This document shows, one piece after another, positions 1-11,472 of a DNA stretch of 64,000 nucleotides. The position numbers and the translations under genes are program-made. The notes beneath the pieces are model-generated. The model saw only the letters and a program-made list of their open reading frames with translations. It did no database searches and was not told where the DNA came from. The DNA lies in contig JARDYH010000001.1 in NCBI GenBank assembly GCA_029215795.1, positions 187,185,654 to 187,249,653 on the forward strand, in the 5' to 3' direction. This DNA comes from Anniella stebbinsi. Taxonomy: Eukaryota > Chordata > Lepidosauria > Squamata > Anniellidae. Every line of letters begins with the position of its first letter. Position 1 is the first letter of the stretch.

Positions 1-1786
1 GACCCCCCGGATCGGATCGGGACCCGGATCGGGACCTCCAATTTTGTCCCGGACCGGTTCGGACAAAATCGGAGGCCCCCCGGACCGGATCGAGTCCGAT
101 CCCGACCCAAAAATCGTAAATTTTTGGATCGGCCGCCATTTTTTTCCCCATAGACTTGCATTGCAATGCAAGTCTATGAGGAAAAAATGGCGGCGGGTGG
201 GTAAGGGGGGGCCTAACTCCCTCCCCCCCCCGGGGCCGTCCGCTGTGGACGGCCCCGGCAGGTAAACCCCCTCCCCCGCGCTCCCTACCCCCCCTGGGGC
301 CGCCCGCTTCCATCTGCTGGCGCCCGCGGGCGCCAGCGGATAGAAGCGGACGGCTCCGGGGGGGGGTAAGCCCCCTTCCCCACCACTTACCTTCTCGGCC
401 CGTCCGGCGCCGGCGGCTACTACCAGCGGGCTCCGCGGCCTACTCTCGAGTAGCGCGCCGGGTGATGACATCACCCGGCGCGCCACCCTGGAGCAGGCCG
501 CGGAGCCTGCTGGTAGTAGTAGGCGCCGGCGCCGGACGGGAGCCGCCGGGCCGGGCAGGTAAGGGCCCCCCTCCCCCCTCCGCGCGCCCCCTCCTCCCCT
601 CCACGCACCCCCTCCTTACCTTTCCGGCCCGGCGGCTCCCGTCCGGCGCCGGCGCCTACTACTTCCAGCAGGCTCCGCGGCCTACTCTAGAGTAGCGCGC
701 CGGGTGATGACATCACCCGGCGCGCCATCCTAGAGCAGGCCGCGGAGCCTGCTGGGAGTAGTAGGCGCCGGCGCCGGACGGGAGCCGCCGGGCCGGAAAG
801 GTAAGGGCCCCCCTCCCCCCTCCGCGCGCCCCCTCCTCCCCTCCACGCACCCCCTCCTTACCTTTCCGGCCCGGCGGCTCCCGTCCGGCGCCGGCGCCTA
901 CTACTTCCAGCAGGCTCCGCGGCCTGCTCTAGAGTAGCGCGCCGGGTGATGACATCACCCGGCGCGCCATCCTAGAGCAGGCCGCGGAGCCTGCTGGGAG
1001 TAGTAGGCGCCGGCGCCGGACGGGAGCCGCCGGGCCGGGCAGGTAAGGGCCCCCCTCCCCCCTCCGCGTGCCCCCTCCTCCCCTCCACGCACCCCCTCCT
1101 TACCTTTCCGGCCCGGCGGCTCCCGTCCGGCGCCGGCGCCTACTACTTCCAGCAGGCTCCGCGGCCTGCTCTAGAGTAGCGCGCCGGGTGATGACATCAC
1201 CCGGCGCGCCATCCTAGAGCAGGCCGCGGAGCCTGCTGGGAGTAGTAGGCGCCGGCGCCGGACGGGAGCCGCCGGGCCGGGCAGGTAAGGGCCCCCCTCC
1301 CCCCTCCGCGCGCCCCCTCCTCCCCTCCACGCACCCCCTCCTTACCTTTCCGGCCTGGCGGCTCCCGTCCGGCGCCGGCGCCTACTACTTCCAGCAGGCT
1401 CCGCGGCCTGCTCTAGAGTAGCGCGCCGGGTGATGACATCACCCGGCGCGCCACCCTAGAGCAGGCCGCGGAGCCTGCTAGTAGTAGTAGGCGCCGGCGC
1501 CGGACGGGAGCCACCGGGCCGAGAAGGTAAGTGCCCCCCTCCTCCCCCCCCCCGCTGTCCACTTTCATCGGCGGGCGCCCGCTGGCGCCCGCCAATGGAA
1601 GCGGCGGTGGGCGCCAGTGGGCGCCCGCCGATCCGCCGATCCGCCGAACCGGTTCGGAGCTTTTTCGGACCGGTTCGGATTGGATCGGCCGATCCAGCTG
1701 CGGGATCGGAAATCGGATAATTTATCCGATTTCCCACTGGACCGGACTCGGATCGTGGATCGGGTCCGATCCAGTGCACATCCCTA
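1..1786 (+). mobile_element. Non-autonomous hAT element, family A, copy A1 (left tip outside window)
   Basis: This is a GC-rich element ending in GTGCACATCCCTA at 1786. The first base of the window aligns about 15 bases inside the left terminus of the complete copy at 52284. That complete copy has TAGGGRTGTGCAC terminal inverted repeats and an exact 8-bp target duplication, which is the hAT signature. The outer parts are rich in GGATCGG-type motifs. A perfect 30-bp palindrome lies at 149-178. The middle (about 370-1530) is five tandem palindromic modules. There is no transposase. The predicted right-hand target duplication is 1787-1794, but its left partner is off the window. Confidence 0.85.
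370..1530. repeat. Five tandem 242-bp palindromic modules inside hAT A1
   Basis: The core GGTGATGACATCACC starts at 461, 703, 945, 1187 and 1429, so the period is exactly 242 bp. Each core is flanked by roughly 95-bp inverted arms containing GGCGCGCC, CTCTAGAGTAG, GCGGCCTGCT and GGCGCCGGCGCC. Each right arm ends in a donor-like GTAAG (GT at 559, 801, 1043, 1285, 1527). Each left arm ends in the complement of one (AC at 389, 618, 860, 1102, 1344). The near identity of the units suggests recent tandem amplification or homogenisation. Confidence 0.9.
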
Positions 1787-2639
1787 ATTCTCACTACTCT
1801 CGTCCTCACGTGAAGGACTGCATGGTTGAAAAATACCATTTGTGTTCTCAAGATTTTTACAAGGTTTTCTTCTCTTTTGCATTTCTGGGTTTGGGGCAAG
1901 AAAACCCCAAACACCTTTTATGTTATCCCCCCCCGAGGGTTGTGCTGTAGGGAGCGGTCCTTGGCAATAGGGCCCAAGTAACTGGGCAGAGTAGGGTGTG
2001 TCAAGAGGTTCACCCAGCCTGTCAGTAATACTTTTGGGGGGGACCCTTGTAAAGCAGGGGTTCACCAGTAGTGAAAGTTAGTTCCCCTGCCCCATCCATG
2101 ACATGGTGAAACAATTCAATTTATCTAGAACACTGTTTTGTTTCAGATGCTTTTGACCTGTGTGTGTGTTGCTTAGGAAGGGCAGCAAACATTATCCCCC
2201 CCCACACACACACACACTTTACATGTTACTTGTGTGAAAGGGGCTGTGGGGCCATGCCTCTAGCCCCTCCTCCAATGATGTGCAGTCAGGATTCCAGCAC
2301 CCATTAAACTCTTTGCACGTAGTAAGAGGCTGTGTGAATGCAGGGGTGAAGCTGGAGGAAGGCATCCTTTTCATGTGAACAAGGCAAGAGGGGAGGGGCT
2401 ATATTGTGTGCACAGGACATGAAATACAACAAGATCCATCGAGTAGGTGTGGCTTGTTTATTCATTTTTAAAATCAGTAACTGATAAAAAAAATCTGTTC
2501 TATAGCAGCCATACCCAATAGGATGACTTTATATTGGGCATTGCTAACAACTATTTCCCTAGAATGTACATTTAATGGGTGACCTTTTTTTGTAAGACAG
2601 GCTGCAGAATCTCAGGCCTGGGATCCAGATGTGGAACTG
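1787..2639. other. No gene or element recognised
   Basis: AT-rich to neutral sequence. It holds a short (CA)n run near 2200-2218 and homopolymer C/G runs, and nothing else that I recognise. Confidence 0.5.
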
Positions 2640-3066
2640 CCCTTGTTAGTCCAGGAGCTGCAGTTGGTGGAGAATTCCAGGCCCAGGTTGGTTATGGGAG
2701 AATCTTATTGCTAGCATATTTTAGGCCAAAGGAACTGCATTGGCCGCCAGTATGTTACTGGGCCAGGTTTAAAGACTGGTACTTGTTTACGAGCAAGCAC
2801 CAGGATATTTAAGAAATCACCTGCCTCTACCTACCTGTTTGGTTGCTGCACTTATCAAGAGATACTCACCTGGTCCTGGTCAGAGGTTTGGTCCATGGTG
2901 GCTTGGAATCAACAAGCTTTTCCAGAAGGCTGATCTTGTCTTCCTTGTTGTCATGCTATTATTATTTCTAAGCTTTAGAAAGTATTATTATGGTTTATAC
3001 TCTGTTGTTTGTATATCACTTAGAAATTTCTTTTTAATGAAAGCAATTAATAAATATCAATATTTC
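2640..3066 (+). mobile_element. Degenerate L2-type LINE 3' fragment
   Basis: A short frame at about 2720-2800 reads like the L2 C-terminal block (LHW-P-VCYWARFKDWYLFTSK), the same region seen intact in the L2 copy at 34768. The tail runs into AT-rich sequence and stops near AATAAATATC. Only one conserved block survives, so both boundaries are approximate. It is older than the other L2 copies here. Confidence 0.5.
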
Positions 3067-4112
3067 TGTGTCGGAGGCTGAGCAGTTAATCTAAAGGTCC
3101 AAATTATCTCTACTATCACATTATGGTTGTTCTCCTAAGAAGCTAAACACTTGTATTGGTATTGGCTCTTCCAGCAGTATACCTGATTTAACGTTGAATT
3201 ATTACAGGAATTGGAAACAAGACAAATAAATGTACTCCAAAATTTATTGTCTTTGGGTTTTAAAATCAAATAGTCTCTGGCTGTGAGAAAATATGCAGGC
3301 TATTTGATATCCTGTGTTCAAGTTTGTCATACAAAGAGTTTGCAAAATTTGATAGTATCAACACATGACATGCAGTATCTTAGATTTTGATGTGTAGTTG
3401 GGTATGTCAATCCAGTACTGTAAGGGTTAAGTAATATTGTTGATTTGGGCCTGAAGAGGCTTCAAACTGCCAACCTAGCCCTGAAATGATCAAATAGCCT
3501 AATAAAGAGTCTCAGGGAGACCCATTCAGACACCTAGAAGAAGACCACAGACCAGAGGTGCCATTTGCCACAGACCTCCAGGTGGGGGTGGGCCCTCCTC
3601 CTGCCCCCAGGCAAGGGTCCCTCCAGAAAGCCCCACTTTCTGTCCACTGCACCTATAATTTCCATAGGGACTGGACTTGCCTGAGACTGTTTGGGGGCTG
3701 CAGCTGCAGCTCGAAGCTTCTGATCATCTGTTGTCCCCCATTCTCCTGTTAGGATGATACCTGCCCACTCAAGCCGGTCATTTCACCACATGCAGCACCT
3801 CCATCATCTTTTAGTGCAGACTCACATCAAAATAATCCTTTAGGTTTTTGAACTTTTACATTAGATTTTGGATAAGGAACTTTAGTTGTACACTTTAGCA
3901 TCTACACTTAACTATTTAAGTGTCAGGTTTGACCCTTCATATACTCAGAAAAAGTCACTAACGCTTTAGCTTTTTACATTCAGGTAGTGTGCAAGAGGAG
4001 GTGAAGGGAAGTTAAACCATTTAGCATGATTTAGTTTAGCTTTAGTTTAGCAAGTAGAGGAGAGTGTTGAAGGGATAGTCGCCCGCTACGCTAAGAGATA
4101 ACCTGGCTTGGT
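3067..4112. other. No gene or element recognised
   Basis: AT-rich apparently unique DNA. No convincing long ORF, tRNA-like box or terminal inverted repeat was seen. Bases 4105-4112 (GGCTTGGT) are the target duplication of the next element. Confidence 0.5.
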
Positions 4113-4531
4113 TAGGGTGACCACATTTGGGAAACCAAAAAAGAGGACCCTCAGTGGGGTGGGGGGTGGGAAAGTGGCTTTCCGGGGCCTCTGGAAAGCA
4201 TGTCATTCACCCCCACTGCTTTAAAGGACCCAATTGGAGCGGAGGAGGGGAAAGTGTGGCATTCCCGCCCTCCACTGCTCCAATCAGGTCCTTTTCTATA
4301 ATGTCCAGGAATGACATACTTTCCCCTGTAAGGTCCTGATTGGAGCAGTGGGAGGGAAATAACCCACCTCCAGAAAGCTCGTCATTCCCTCCAACCACGC
4401 TAATGTGGCCTTAAAGGGGAACGCTTGTCTTTCCAGGACATTATAGAAAATTACAGAAAATCCCCCCTGACACCCAGGATAGAACAAAAACCAGGACAAA
4501 TCCAGGGAAATCCTGACAGTTGGTCACCCTA
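4113..4531. mobile_element. 419-bp hAT MITE, copy 1
   Basis: The termini are TAGGGTGACCA and TGGTCACCCTA. An exact 8-bp target duplication GGCTTGGT flanks the element at 4105-4112 and 4532-4539, which identifies hAT insertion. The interior contains inverted copies of a GGAGCAGTGG/CCACTGCTCC motif. The copy at 23664-24082 has the same length and differs at one base only (C at 4240, T at 23791, in a CpG). Small ORFs on both strands are chance frames with no transposase similarity. Confidence 0.9.
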
Positions 4532-4675
4532 GGCTTGGTTATCCACCGGGGTGCTTTGGATCCCACTGACCTGGCTGTTGAAATTGATACATTTTAGAAG
4601 GGCTTTTAGTCCTTGTCACCAGGATAGGCTTATTATCACTGGCAAACTACTCGGGTTGAAATAAACAGTATACAG

Positions 4676-4836
4676 ATGTGCCTTGTGCTGCCACTTCTGT
4701 CCACTTGAGTAGACAGTGGCCCCCTTGCTTCTCAGGCCTGTCCCTGCCCTACTGCTCGCAGTGCTTTGAACTGGAGGTGCCGGGGATCGAACCTTGAACT
4801 TACTGCACGCAGAGCATATGTTACTGTGCCAGGGTG
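4676..4836 (-). mobile_element. MIR-type tRNA-derived SINE fragment
   Basis: Read on the minus strand it has a tRNA-like head with a clean B box (GGTTCGATCCC), followed by a MIR-like body. The A-box side is degraded. It has no acceptor-stem complementarity, so it is not a working tRNA gene. Confidence 0.55.
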
Positions 4837-5214
4837 AGATGAGTAACTGCTTCTTGTTCCATCTGACCAGCTTGTTTCCCAAACCTGAACAGCTGTATGT
4901 GAGATTCACCAGATCAAGAGAGAATGCAAAGGCTTTAAGAACAGACCCCATTCAGCGATAGATTTACACATCTGGGGCTTCAGGAATTAATGTATACGGG
5001 TGGTAGTCCCTGAAACTTCTCTCAAGCCAGACAACACAAATTTTGTATTAAAGAATACATTTTAGTGCACAAACAGTCTAAGCGGATAACAAGTTTTAGA
5101 TAAGGCGAGGCAGATCACAAACATTTCTAAATACACGAAACTTATAATTGCTAAAAGGATAATGAATCATATTGTTAATATAGTCAAACCTAGGTTCCTC
5201 TCAATCTAAGACCC

Positions 5215-5560
5215 CCTCTACAAGAATTCGGTTTGATGCCTGGTTCTCCGATTATGCACATCTTCTTGGAAGCGCTTTATGGTAAATGACTGTACGCGGG
5301 AGGTAACTGAGTGCACAACTGGTGGCCTTACTGGTTGTTTGAAATGCGCTTTAGAAGTAGTTAATGCGGAGAATCGCTTGTTTACATAGTCAAAATGCGC
5401 TTTAATGGCCGGAGCAAAATAAAACTCGCTATTTAACGCACATTCGATAATGCGCATAATTGGATAGATAACGCGCCTCAACTCCCGATTTATGCTCCGC
5501 TCATGTAGAGGTAAATTTTTTAATGAGACTTGAAAGAGCTTTAAACCTCTCGTGTAGAGG
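5215..5560 (-). mobile_element. Unclassified foldback DNA element (CCTCTACA termini), copy 1
   Basis: The left end is CCTCTACAAGAATTC. The right end, reverse complemented, is CCTCTACACGAG. The interior carries repeated GCGCATAAT, GCGCTTTA and CCGATTATGC motifs in both orientations. A diverged copy in opposite orientation lies at 50000-50335 and starts and stops at the same termini, which defines the element independently. No target duplication of 3-9 bp is visible at either copy, so the superfamily is open. Confidence 0.6.
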
Positions 5561-8500
5561 CAGCCTAACAGTCAATATTAAAGTTTCATAAATACCTAAA
5601 TGGGAGGCATGATGGGCGAAGGCAGCTTATGCTCGTATAATGAGTTCCTTGTTCTCCCAGGATCTCTCTCCCAAATGAATCAAACACTGGTCTTTTACAA
5701 CCCCTATGATGCTGATGACATCAACCTTAGTTTTGGACCTGGCTGTCCCACTATTCCCATTTTTCTCAGTGTAGCCAGCTCTGCCGCTGACACCAGTAAC
5801 ACCCACTGGAACATGGCAGATGAAGGTATCCCTTCTAAGCTAAGCAGCATGCTGCTTCCAGCAGTTGTTGTTAAGCCATTCCTGGCAGCCTTCCTTCATT
5901 TCCAAAACTACATGCCATTGCTCATCCACACAGAGCTAATCACACCTACGAGCCCCAATAAGTTGTTATCAAATCCACATAGTACAACACATATTCTGCT
6001 GCAATGGTAGTTGGCATGTGGTAACGGATTTTGACAATATCAAACATATAAGCAGTGAATGTTTTAAGATTTGAGAGCTGACATGCAGAAGCAGTTAACA
6101 CTTGACTGCATTTTGCAGATTTTGTATCTTTCGGTTATCTAAACAATCAAAACAGTTGAATCTGAAATGTTGATGTGTAATTTGGATTCTGAAATTAAAA
6201 GATTAGATTTTGAGATCAATTTTCACTGTTTTTGATGTGCAGATCCTGCTACACACGCAGAAGGGTCTTCTACTCATGCAGGGGGGTGGACACAGATGTC
6301 TTTGCCAACATCTGAAACCCCTGTATCATCTGAAAAGCTGCTTTGGTCATTGCCCAAGCTTGCTGAAGCAGTTTTCAGGTGGCTCAAAAAGCTGCAGGGA
6401 GGGAATCAGGGGCCCTTCCCCCTGTATGGTTACATAGCCAGACCTTCGGAGCCAAGTCATGATCAAAATCGGAAAGAGACATGGTAGAAGCATCACCGTT
6501 CACTGGATTTCTGAAGGCATTTTAAAAGCCTGCAAAAACTGTTTGGCCAGAGATGACAGTGGGATGGAAGGAAGGAAGGAATATGTACATCACTGCACGA
6601 TGCCTTCTTCGAGCTCTCGTCAGCTCTCTGAAAAGCCATTATCTGTTTTGAGCCTGGGAAAGTGATAACTCCACACTTCCACTGATAGTTCCAACGGAAA
6701 AGAGATTGCAAAAGGAATTGGGGGGGGAGAGATGAAACATTCCGTGTGCACTCTCTGCTATGTCCAATTTCCCAGACTGCTGTGACTCAAAAACTTTGCT
6801 TCTTTATCACAGTGTTATTGGGGTTGTTACTTGCTGTGTGACCTTGTCTTAGGACTGCCACACAGCATTAAGCAGCTGCACTTTACTTTTATCATTGTCT
6901 GTTCTCTCATCCAAGACAAATGCCAGGCACAAATATCAGCAACATTGTTAGCATTACCTAGGAAACACATTATGACAAATGCCCACTTAGGATTTGAATT
7001 GTTGATTTCAGAATACAAATGCCAACACTTCATAATCATGTATCAGGGCTGTTATTGTAAGCCAATCCCAAAGAGCTACAGTAAATCTGCTCAAAGTGAG
7101 CCCTTTCCTTTCAACCCTTTTCCAATCAGGTGATTTACAGTAATTTAAGATTAAGACCAAACATAGATTTATGATTAGCCGATTAATATTCTGGCAAGAA
7201 ACACCCCCCCCCCCATATTCCCTTTGGGGTTTAACTTCTGTACCAGGTAGAAGTATGCACTGCAATGAATTTATTCCCTACCTGTGAAAAGGTCAGGACC
7301 TTGCTAGAAAGATTCTGTCATGCATGCTCAGACTTCTTCCATATAATCTAAGACAGTCAAGGGTACTGATATTTCCAAAATATAGGGTTAAAAAAAGAAA
7401 GGCACAGAGCTAACTTTCCTTAATAAATGGGATTTGCTATCTTTACGAGAATGAAAGTTTACTCTACCTTGATATTATAAAACTCACATGTGAAAAAATG
7501 TTTTCTCTATTATAAACTGGAGATATGAGAGTAGCCAGTATCCTCTAAATTCGATCATTCGAATTTAGTCCACAGCTATACTACAAAAGTAAACTGAACT
7601 TAACATGACTTTCCCCAGGGATCATCGGAATTTTAAGTTGGGAGAAGTGGTGAAAATTCCATTAGAGGATTGTTGCCTCCTGAAAGAATAAGAACTTGTA
7701 GCATAGAAAAGTTTTAAAAGTAATTTTGTTAGGAATTAAATCTATAAGTGTCATTCTATTTAAATAAATAAATTTATTTGATAAGCCAAGAATCGGAGGA
7801 GAATGATAGGAACTCCTGAGATTGGATGGACATATGAGCCTATTGAGATTTCTGGAGACAATAAGCTTGTCTACACAATGTGTTTATTGTGTGCTCATCA
7901 TTCTCTAGTCATGGTTGTTTATTGGTTCTTCAGATGATGGTATGTCCCTCCAGTACTGTTTCTGTTTTTAAACAGCACATTTGGTGAATTAAAAAACAAA
8001 CAAACAGGGAAGATGCGCTATAATTTGTGAAAGCAGAACTCCCTCTGCTTTTTCCATTTGTGTATTTGTGCTATTCCATTATACCACTGTGCCACCTAGA
8101 GGATATGTAGTGGAAAGGCAGAAAAGGAAATGCTATTTATGTAGTGCTTGGATCTCAAATCTGCAATGAAATTGAAAGTAAATAGAGCGAATTAACGGCT
8201 CAATATATGGGTTATCCCACATGTTACTGAATGTTGAAAACCCACATTGGTTTTCTCACTACTGTTAGTGGGTTGTTGTTTTTAAAACCACTGTTATTTT
8301 TTTAAACAAACAAACAAACAAACAAACAAACTTTGAGACTTAGGACAATGGAAATCCCTGCCACAAGGTTCTCACTAAAACCTTTAACCAATGTAACTAA
8401 AAATCAAACCGCTGTACTTTTTAGAAACCCAGTAGCCTAGTTCCCATGGCATCGGGATGGGATTGACACTACCACTAGGGACAAGATGAATAAAACTTGG

Positions 8501-10423
8501 ATATTTATGAAGTGAATTGTTAACAAAAGGGAATGAACTGTTACTCTTTGCATTATACATTAAGATTGCTTTAACATAGTTGGTTTAAATATACTGGGTT
8601 ACTATTCCCAATAGGTAAGAAAGTGTTCCCCTGCTAAGAAGCTGTCATATGAGAAAAGCCAAAGAGCTTTTACCATCTACTCTTACAGAGATTTTGCAGT
8701 CCTGGAAAATTACATAATATAGCATTCTTTTAGCTTCTCCCAGTACGATATCCTTTGGCAAAAGTTCCTGCAGATAAAGTGAACAGGTTTGTTGAGCCAA
8801 GTGTAACAGGCAACATATAAGTGAAATAAATAAAAACTTGCATTGTACATCTCAGCCTGTCCTATCTACGATCATCATCACCATCACCACTACCATGAGA
8901 TCTTATTTCAGATTCTTTCCTCTCCGGAAGTAAGATTGTCATCTGCTAGGGATAGAACATTTTTATAATGGTCCTAGAGTGTGCTTCTCAGGCAGGCAGT
9001 CTGTCTGTCTTCTCTTCTCAGTATGATCAGATTTAGATCTAACTGCTTATTATTGATTGATTTATAACCCACCTTTCTACTATAAAAGCACTGAAACCAG
9101 CTTGTAAATATAACAGCAGAAGCCTCTAGTATGAATAAGTTTCCCACTCCCAATCAAAATATCATATTAAAGAAGCCGGGCAAATCTGTCTCAGGAGGGA
9201 GTTTCACATCTGGGGGACCATGACAGCAGTAGGTGGCTCCTAGCAGATGGCTACCTGGTAGCCCACCTCCTAGGGGAAGGGAGGGCTTAGCAGAAAATCT
9301 GACTATTCTGCCCTGGTCCTAGTATTCGGCTTTCTATAATTACACATTTTAGAGGGTATCTCTTTACTGCTGTTTTGTGGAATGTTTGCATTTGTTTTTA
9401 AGATTTTTATTGAATGAAACACACTGTTGTCTTGTTATTGAAAGATGATATAGAAAGATTGTCAATGAAGGACACAGCAATCCTATCTCCTCCCCCAAGG
9501 GCTGTTCAGGAGGACATAGAATTGGAATTCTGCCAGCGGACAGGTGGGGGGAATACATCCCTAGCAAATCTGCCCTTGCTCTCTCACTGGTCATTGTGGA
9601 TTTAAATGTAAAAGACCCACTGGGCTGTAAAGCCCCCACCCCACATATACCACTTGCTCTGGCCAGCAGAAGCGAGCTGGGCTCTGGAAGTGAAGGAAGA
9701 CATGCTACTTCACTGCCCCCCCACCCCATTAGGGGTGCGCTGTAGATTATTACTGGGTGACCCATAATTGTTTTTTTGTTTGTTCATTTGTTTGATTATG
9801 TTAGAATGAATACGGGTTCATTCCACTCTCCCACGATGTGTCTTACTTGGCAGATATGTGATTGTTGGCCTGCTGAAATTGCTATTAACATAAAGAAATG
9901 GCAAGAACAGATCGAGCCAGAGGAGAAAATGAAATTGGAAATGTAAAACTGGATGCTACAGAAAGGAAGCTGACCAGCGAAGTAATTTATCCCCATGGTT
10001 CTGGAAATAATTATGTGTCATCTGACCCCACAGTAGGAGGATTTCAATATCAGCAGAAAGATGTATCTATCTTGTTGACACAAAAATTCAAAGCTATTTT
10101 ATTTGATCCCACATACTAAAAGCTGAAAACATGCACTTCCTTGTGTAAGAAGCTAGAGAATAGTAAGAGATAGTACTGACCTGAAGAGTGTTTGTACTAG
10201 CATTTTACTGCTGATTTGGATGTAGAGTTAACACCATTGCCTTCAGCGACGAAACATGGGCCTTTGTCACACAGGCGGTTTTAAGCACGCCTGCCACGAC
10301 TTTGATCCAGTTCTTCAGCTCGGGACTCGCGTGACATCTCCCTCGCGCTGTTCTCACGCCCTGAATGCTCTGTTTTTCATTTCTGTTTCAATTTAACCCT
10401 GAACTGGCAAAGTCCATTTCAGG
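5561..10423. other. About 4.9 kb of apparently unique AT-rich DNA
   Basis: No gene recognised. A 136-codon open frame at 5600-6010 has no recognisable domain and no splice-site support. Small features are an (AAAC)n run at about 8305-8331 and a short hairpin near 7546-7570. This is the longest stretch in the window without an identified mobile element. Confidence 0.45.
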
Positions 10424-10780
10424 TAGGGCTGTGAACAGACCCTCCAATCCAATCTGGATCCCGATCTGTCAGATCCGGATCGGGCCCAATCCATATTAGA
10501 TCAGGCCTGATCTGACTTGGATCCGGATCCGGAGTCGATCCAGGTCCGTCTCCCCGCTCTCTCCCTCCCTCCCCTACTCTCCCTGCTTACCTGCTGCCTC
10601 CTCTGTGTCATCCTGCTGTCATCTTCCCTCCTCACCGCTGCGTTTGCTGGTCGTGGCAGGATGATGGCAGACGACGGCAGCCGGTAAGCAGGGAGGGGGG
10701 GAGGGAGGGAGGGACGGAGCGGGGAGAGTGGGAGGCTGTGACTGGATCCAGATCGGATCCGGAATGTGGATCCAATCCAG
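10424..10780 (+). mobile_element. Truncated hAT-like element (family C) with foldback core
   Basis: It begins TAGGGCTGTGAACAGACC, resembling the family A end TAGGGGTGTGCACGGACC, and continues with GGATCCGGATCGG-type motifs. A foldback centred near 10637 has arms ending in outward donor-like GTAAGCAGG sites (plus GT at 10684; minus AC at 10589). The right terminus is missing: GGATCC-rich sequence stops abruptly at about 10780, where Ty3/Gypsy coding sequence begins. No target duplication can be checked. Confidence 0.55.
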
Positions 10781-10895
10781 AAGAAGACTGGACTATTGCA
10801 TTGGAGACTAATGGACAGATTATCAGTTATACAATGGACACAGATGCACAAGTAAATGTGCTTCCAGAGTTAATTGTTGATACCTTAATGTCATG
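10781..10895 (+). pseudogene. Ty3/Gypsy retrotransposon protease fragment (part 1)
   Basis: The frame encodes a block around DTDAQVNVLP that resembles the retropepsin flap of Ty3/Gypsy pol, where DTGAQ-N-LP is usual; G is replaced by D. Pol continues at 11473 after an intervening block. It is a short, broken relic with no gag in view. The open frame also runs upstream into the hAT-like arm, which looks like a chance fusion. Confidence 0.55.
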
Positions 10896-11472
10896 TGTAC
10901 TACTAGGCCGGAGGCCTGGTAGATTGAAAGTTGAAGAATTTGGGATTGTTTTAAGAAAGTCTGTTTCTCTGTGAGCTTATCACCTGTCTCTATTTCTCAT
11001 GGGAGTTTGCTAGCTGAGGCCTTGGAGTAGATAATTTCTCTGAGAACACAGAATGTTTGGAAAAGGAGGGGGCCTCTCTTACAAGCTGTCACTCACTTTG
11101 TAGCGTCATCAAAAGGAGGTTGAACAGTGCCGCACTGTTGGCACATGAGTTTGGTTTACAGGTCTGAGGACCTGTCTGTCAAGTGGCTTAGAATAAGTCA
11201 AGCTTCTAGTCTATAAATGGGGAGAGCAAGGGGGAAGAACCCTTGCTAGAGATCATCTTTCGACACTTGGCCTGAAACTCCTCGTGTTTGGATTCTACCT
11301 GCTTGGAGATTTTAGAAGCACTCTGTACATACTCATTTGCTATTTAGACTCTGAATTTCTAAGGACTGTGCCATGAAAAGTGCTCTGAGGCTTTTCATAG
11401 ACTTAGACTTGTGTTTGTTCTGGATTGCGTGTGTGTGACCTGCGAGAGAGCTTCTCTTGGAGCGAAAGTACA
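10896..11472 (+). mobile_element. LTR-like block interrupting Gypsy pol
   Basis: About 577 bp separates two collinear parts of one pol gene. It starts TGTACT and ends AGTACA, a 6-bp inverted repeat of the TG...CA type. It contains a TATA-like CTATAAATGG at 11211 and is AT/GC-mixed like a U3-R-U5. I found no clean 4-6 bp target duplication and no clear polyadenylation signal. It may be a solo LTR or another insertion, so the ends are tentative. Confidence 0.3.

Noticed and set aside
370..1530. CRISPR-like array
   Set aside because: Units are 242-bp contiguous palindromes inside a hAT transposon in a vertebrate genome; there are no short repeats with unique spacers.
4676..4836. tRNA gene on the minus strand
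   Set aside because: A B box is present but the A box and acceptor stem do not form a cloverleaf, and a SINE body follows.
5207..5568. 8-bp target duplication for the CCTCTACA element
   Set aside because: TAAGACCC and CAGCCTAA do not match, and neither do the flanks of copy 2, so hAT membership is not claimed.
5600..6010. 136-codon plus-strand frame as a possible host gene
   Set aside because: No domain, no signal sequence and no exon boundaries; expected by chance in this much DNA.
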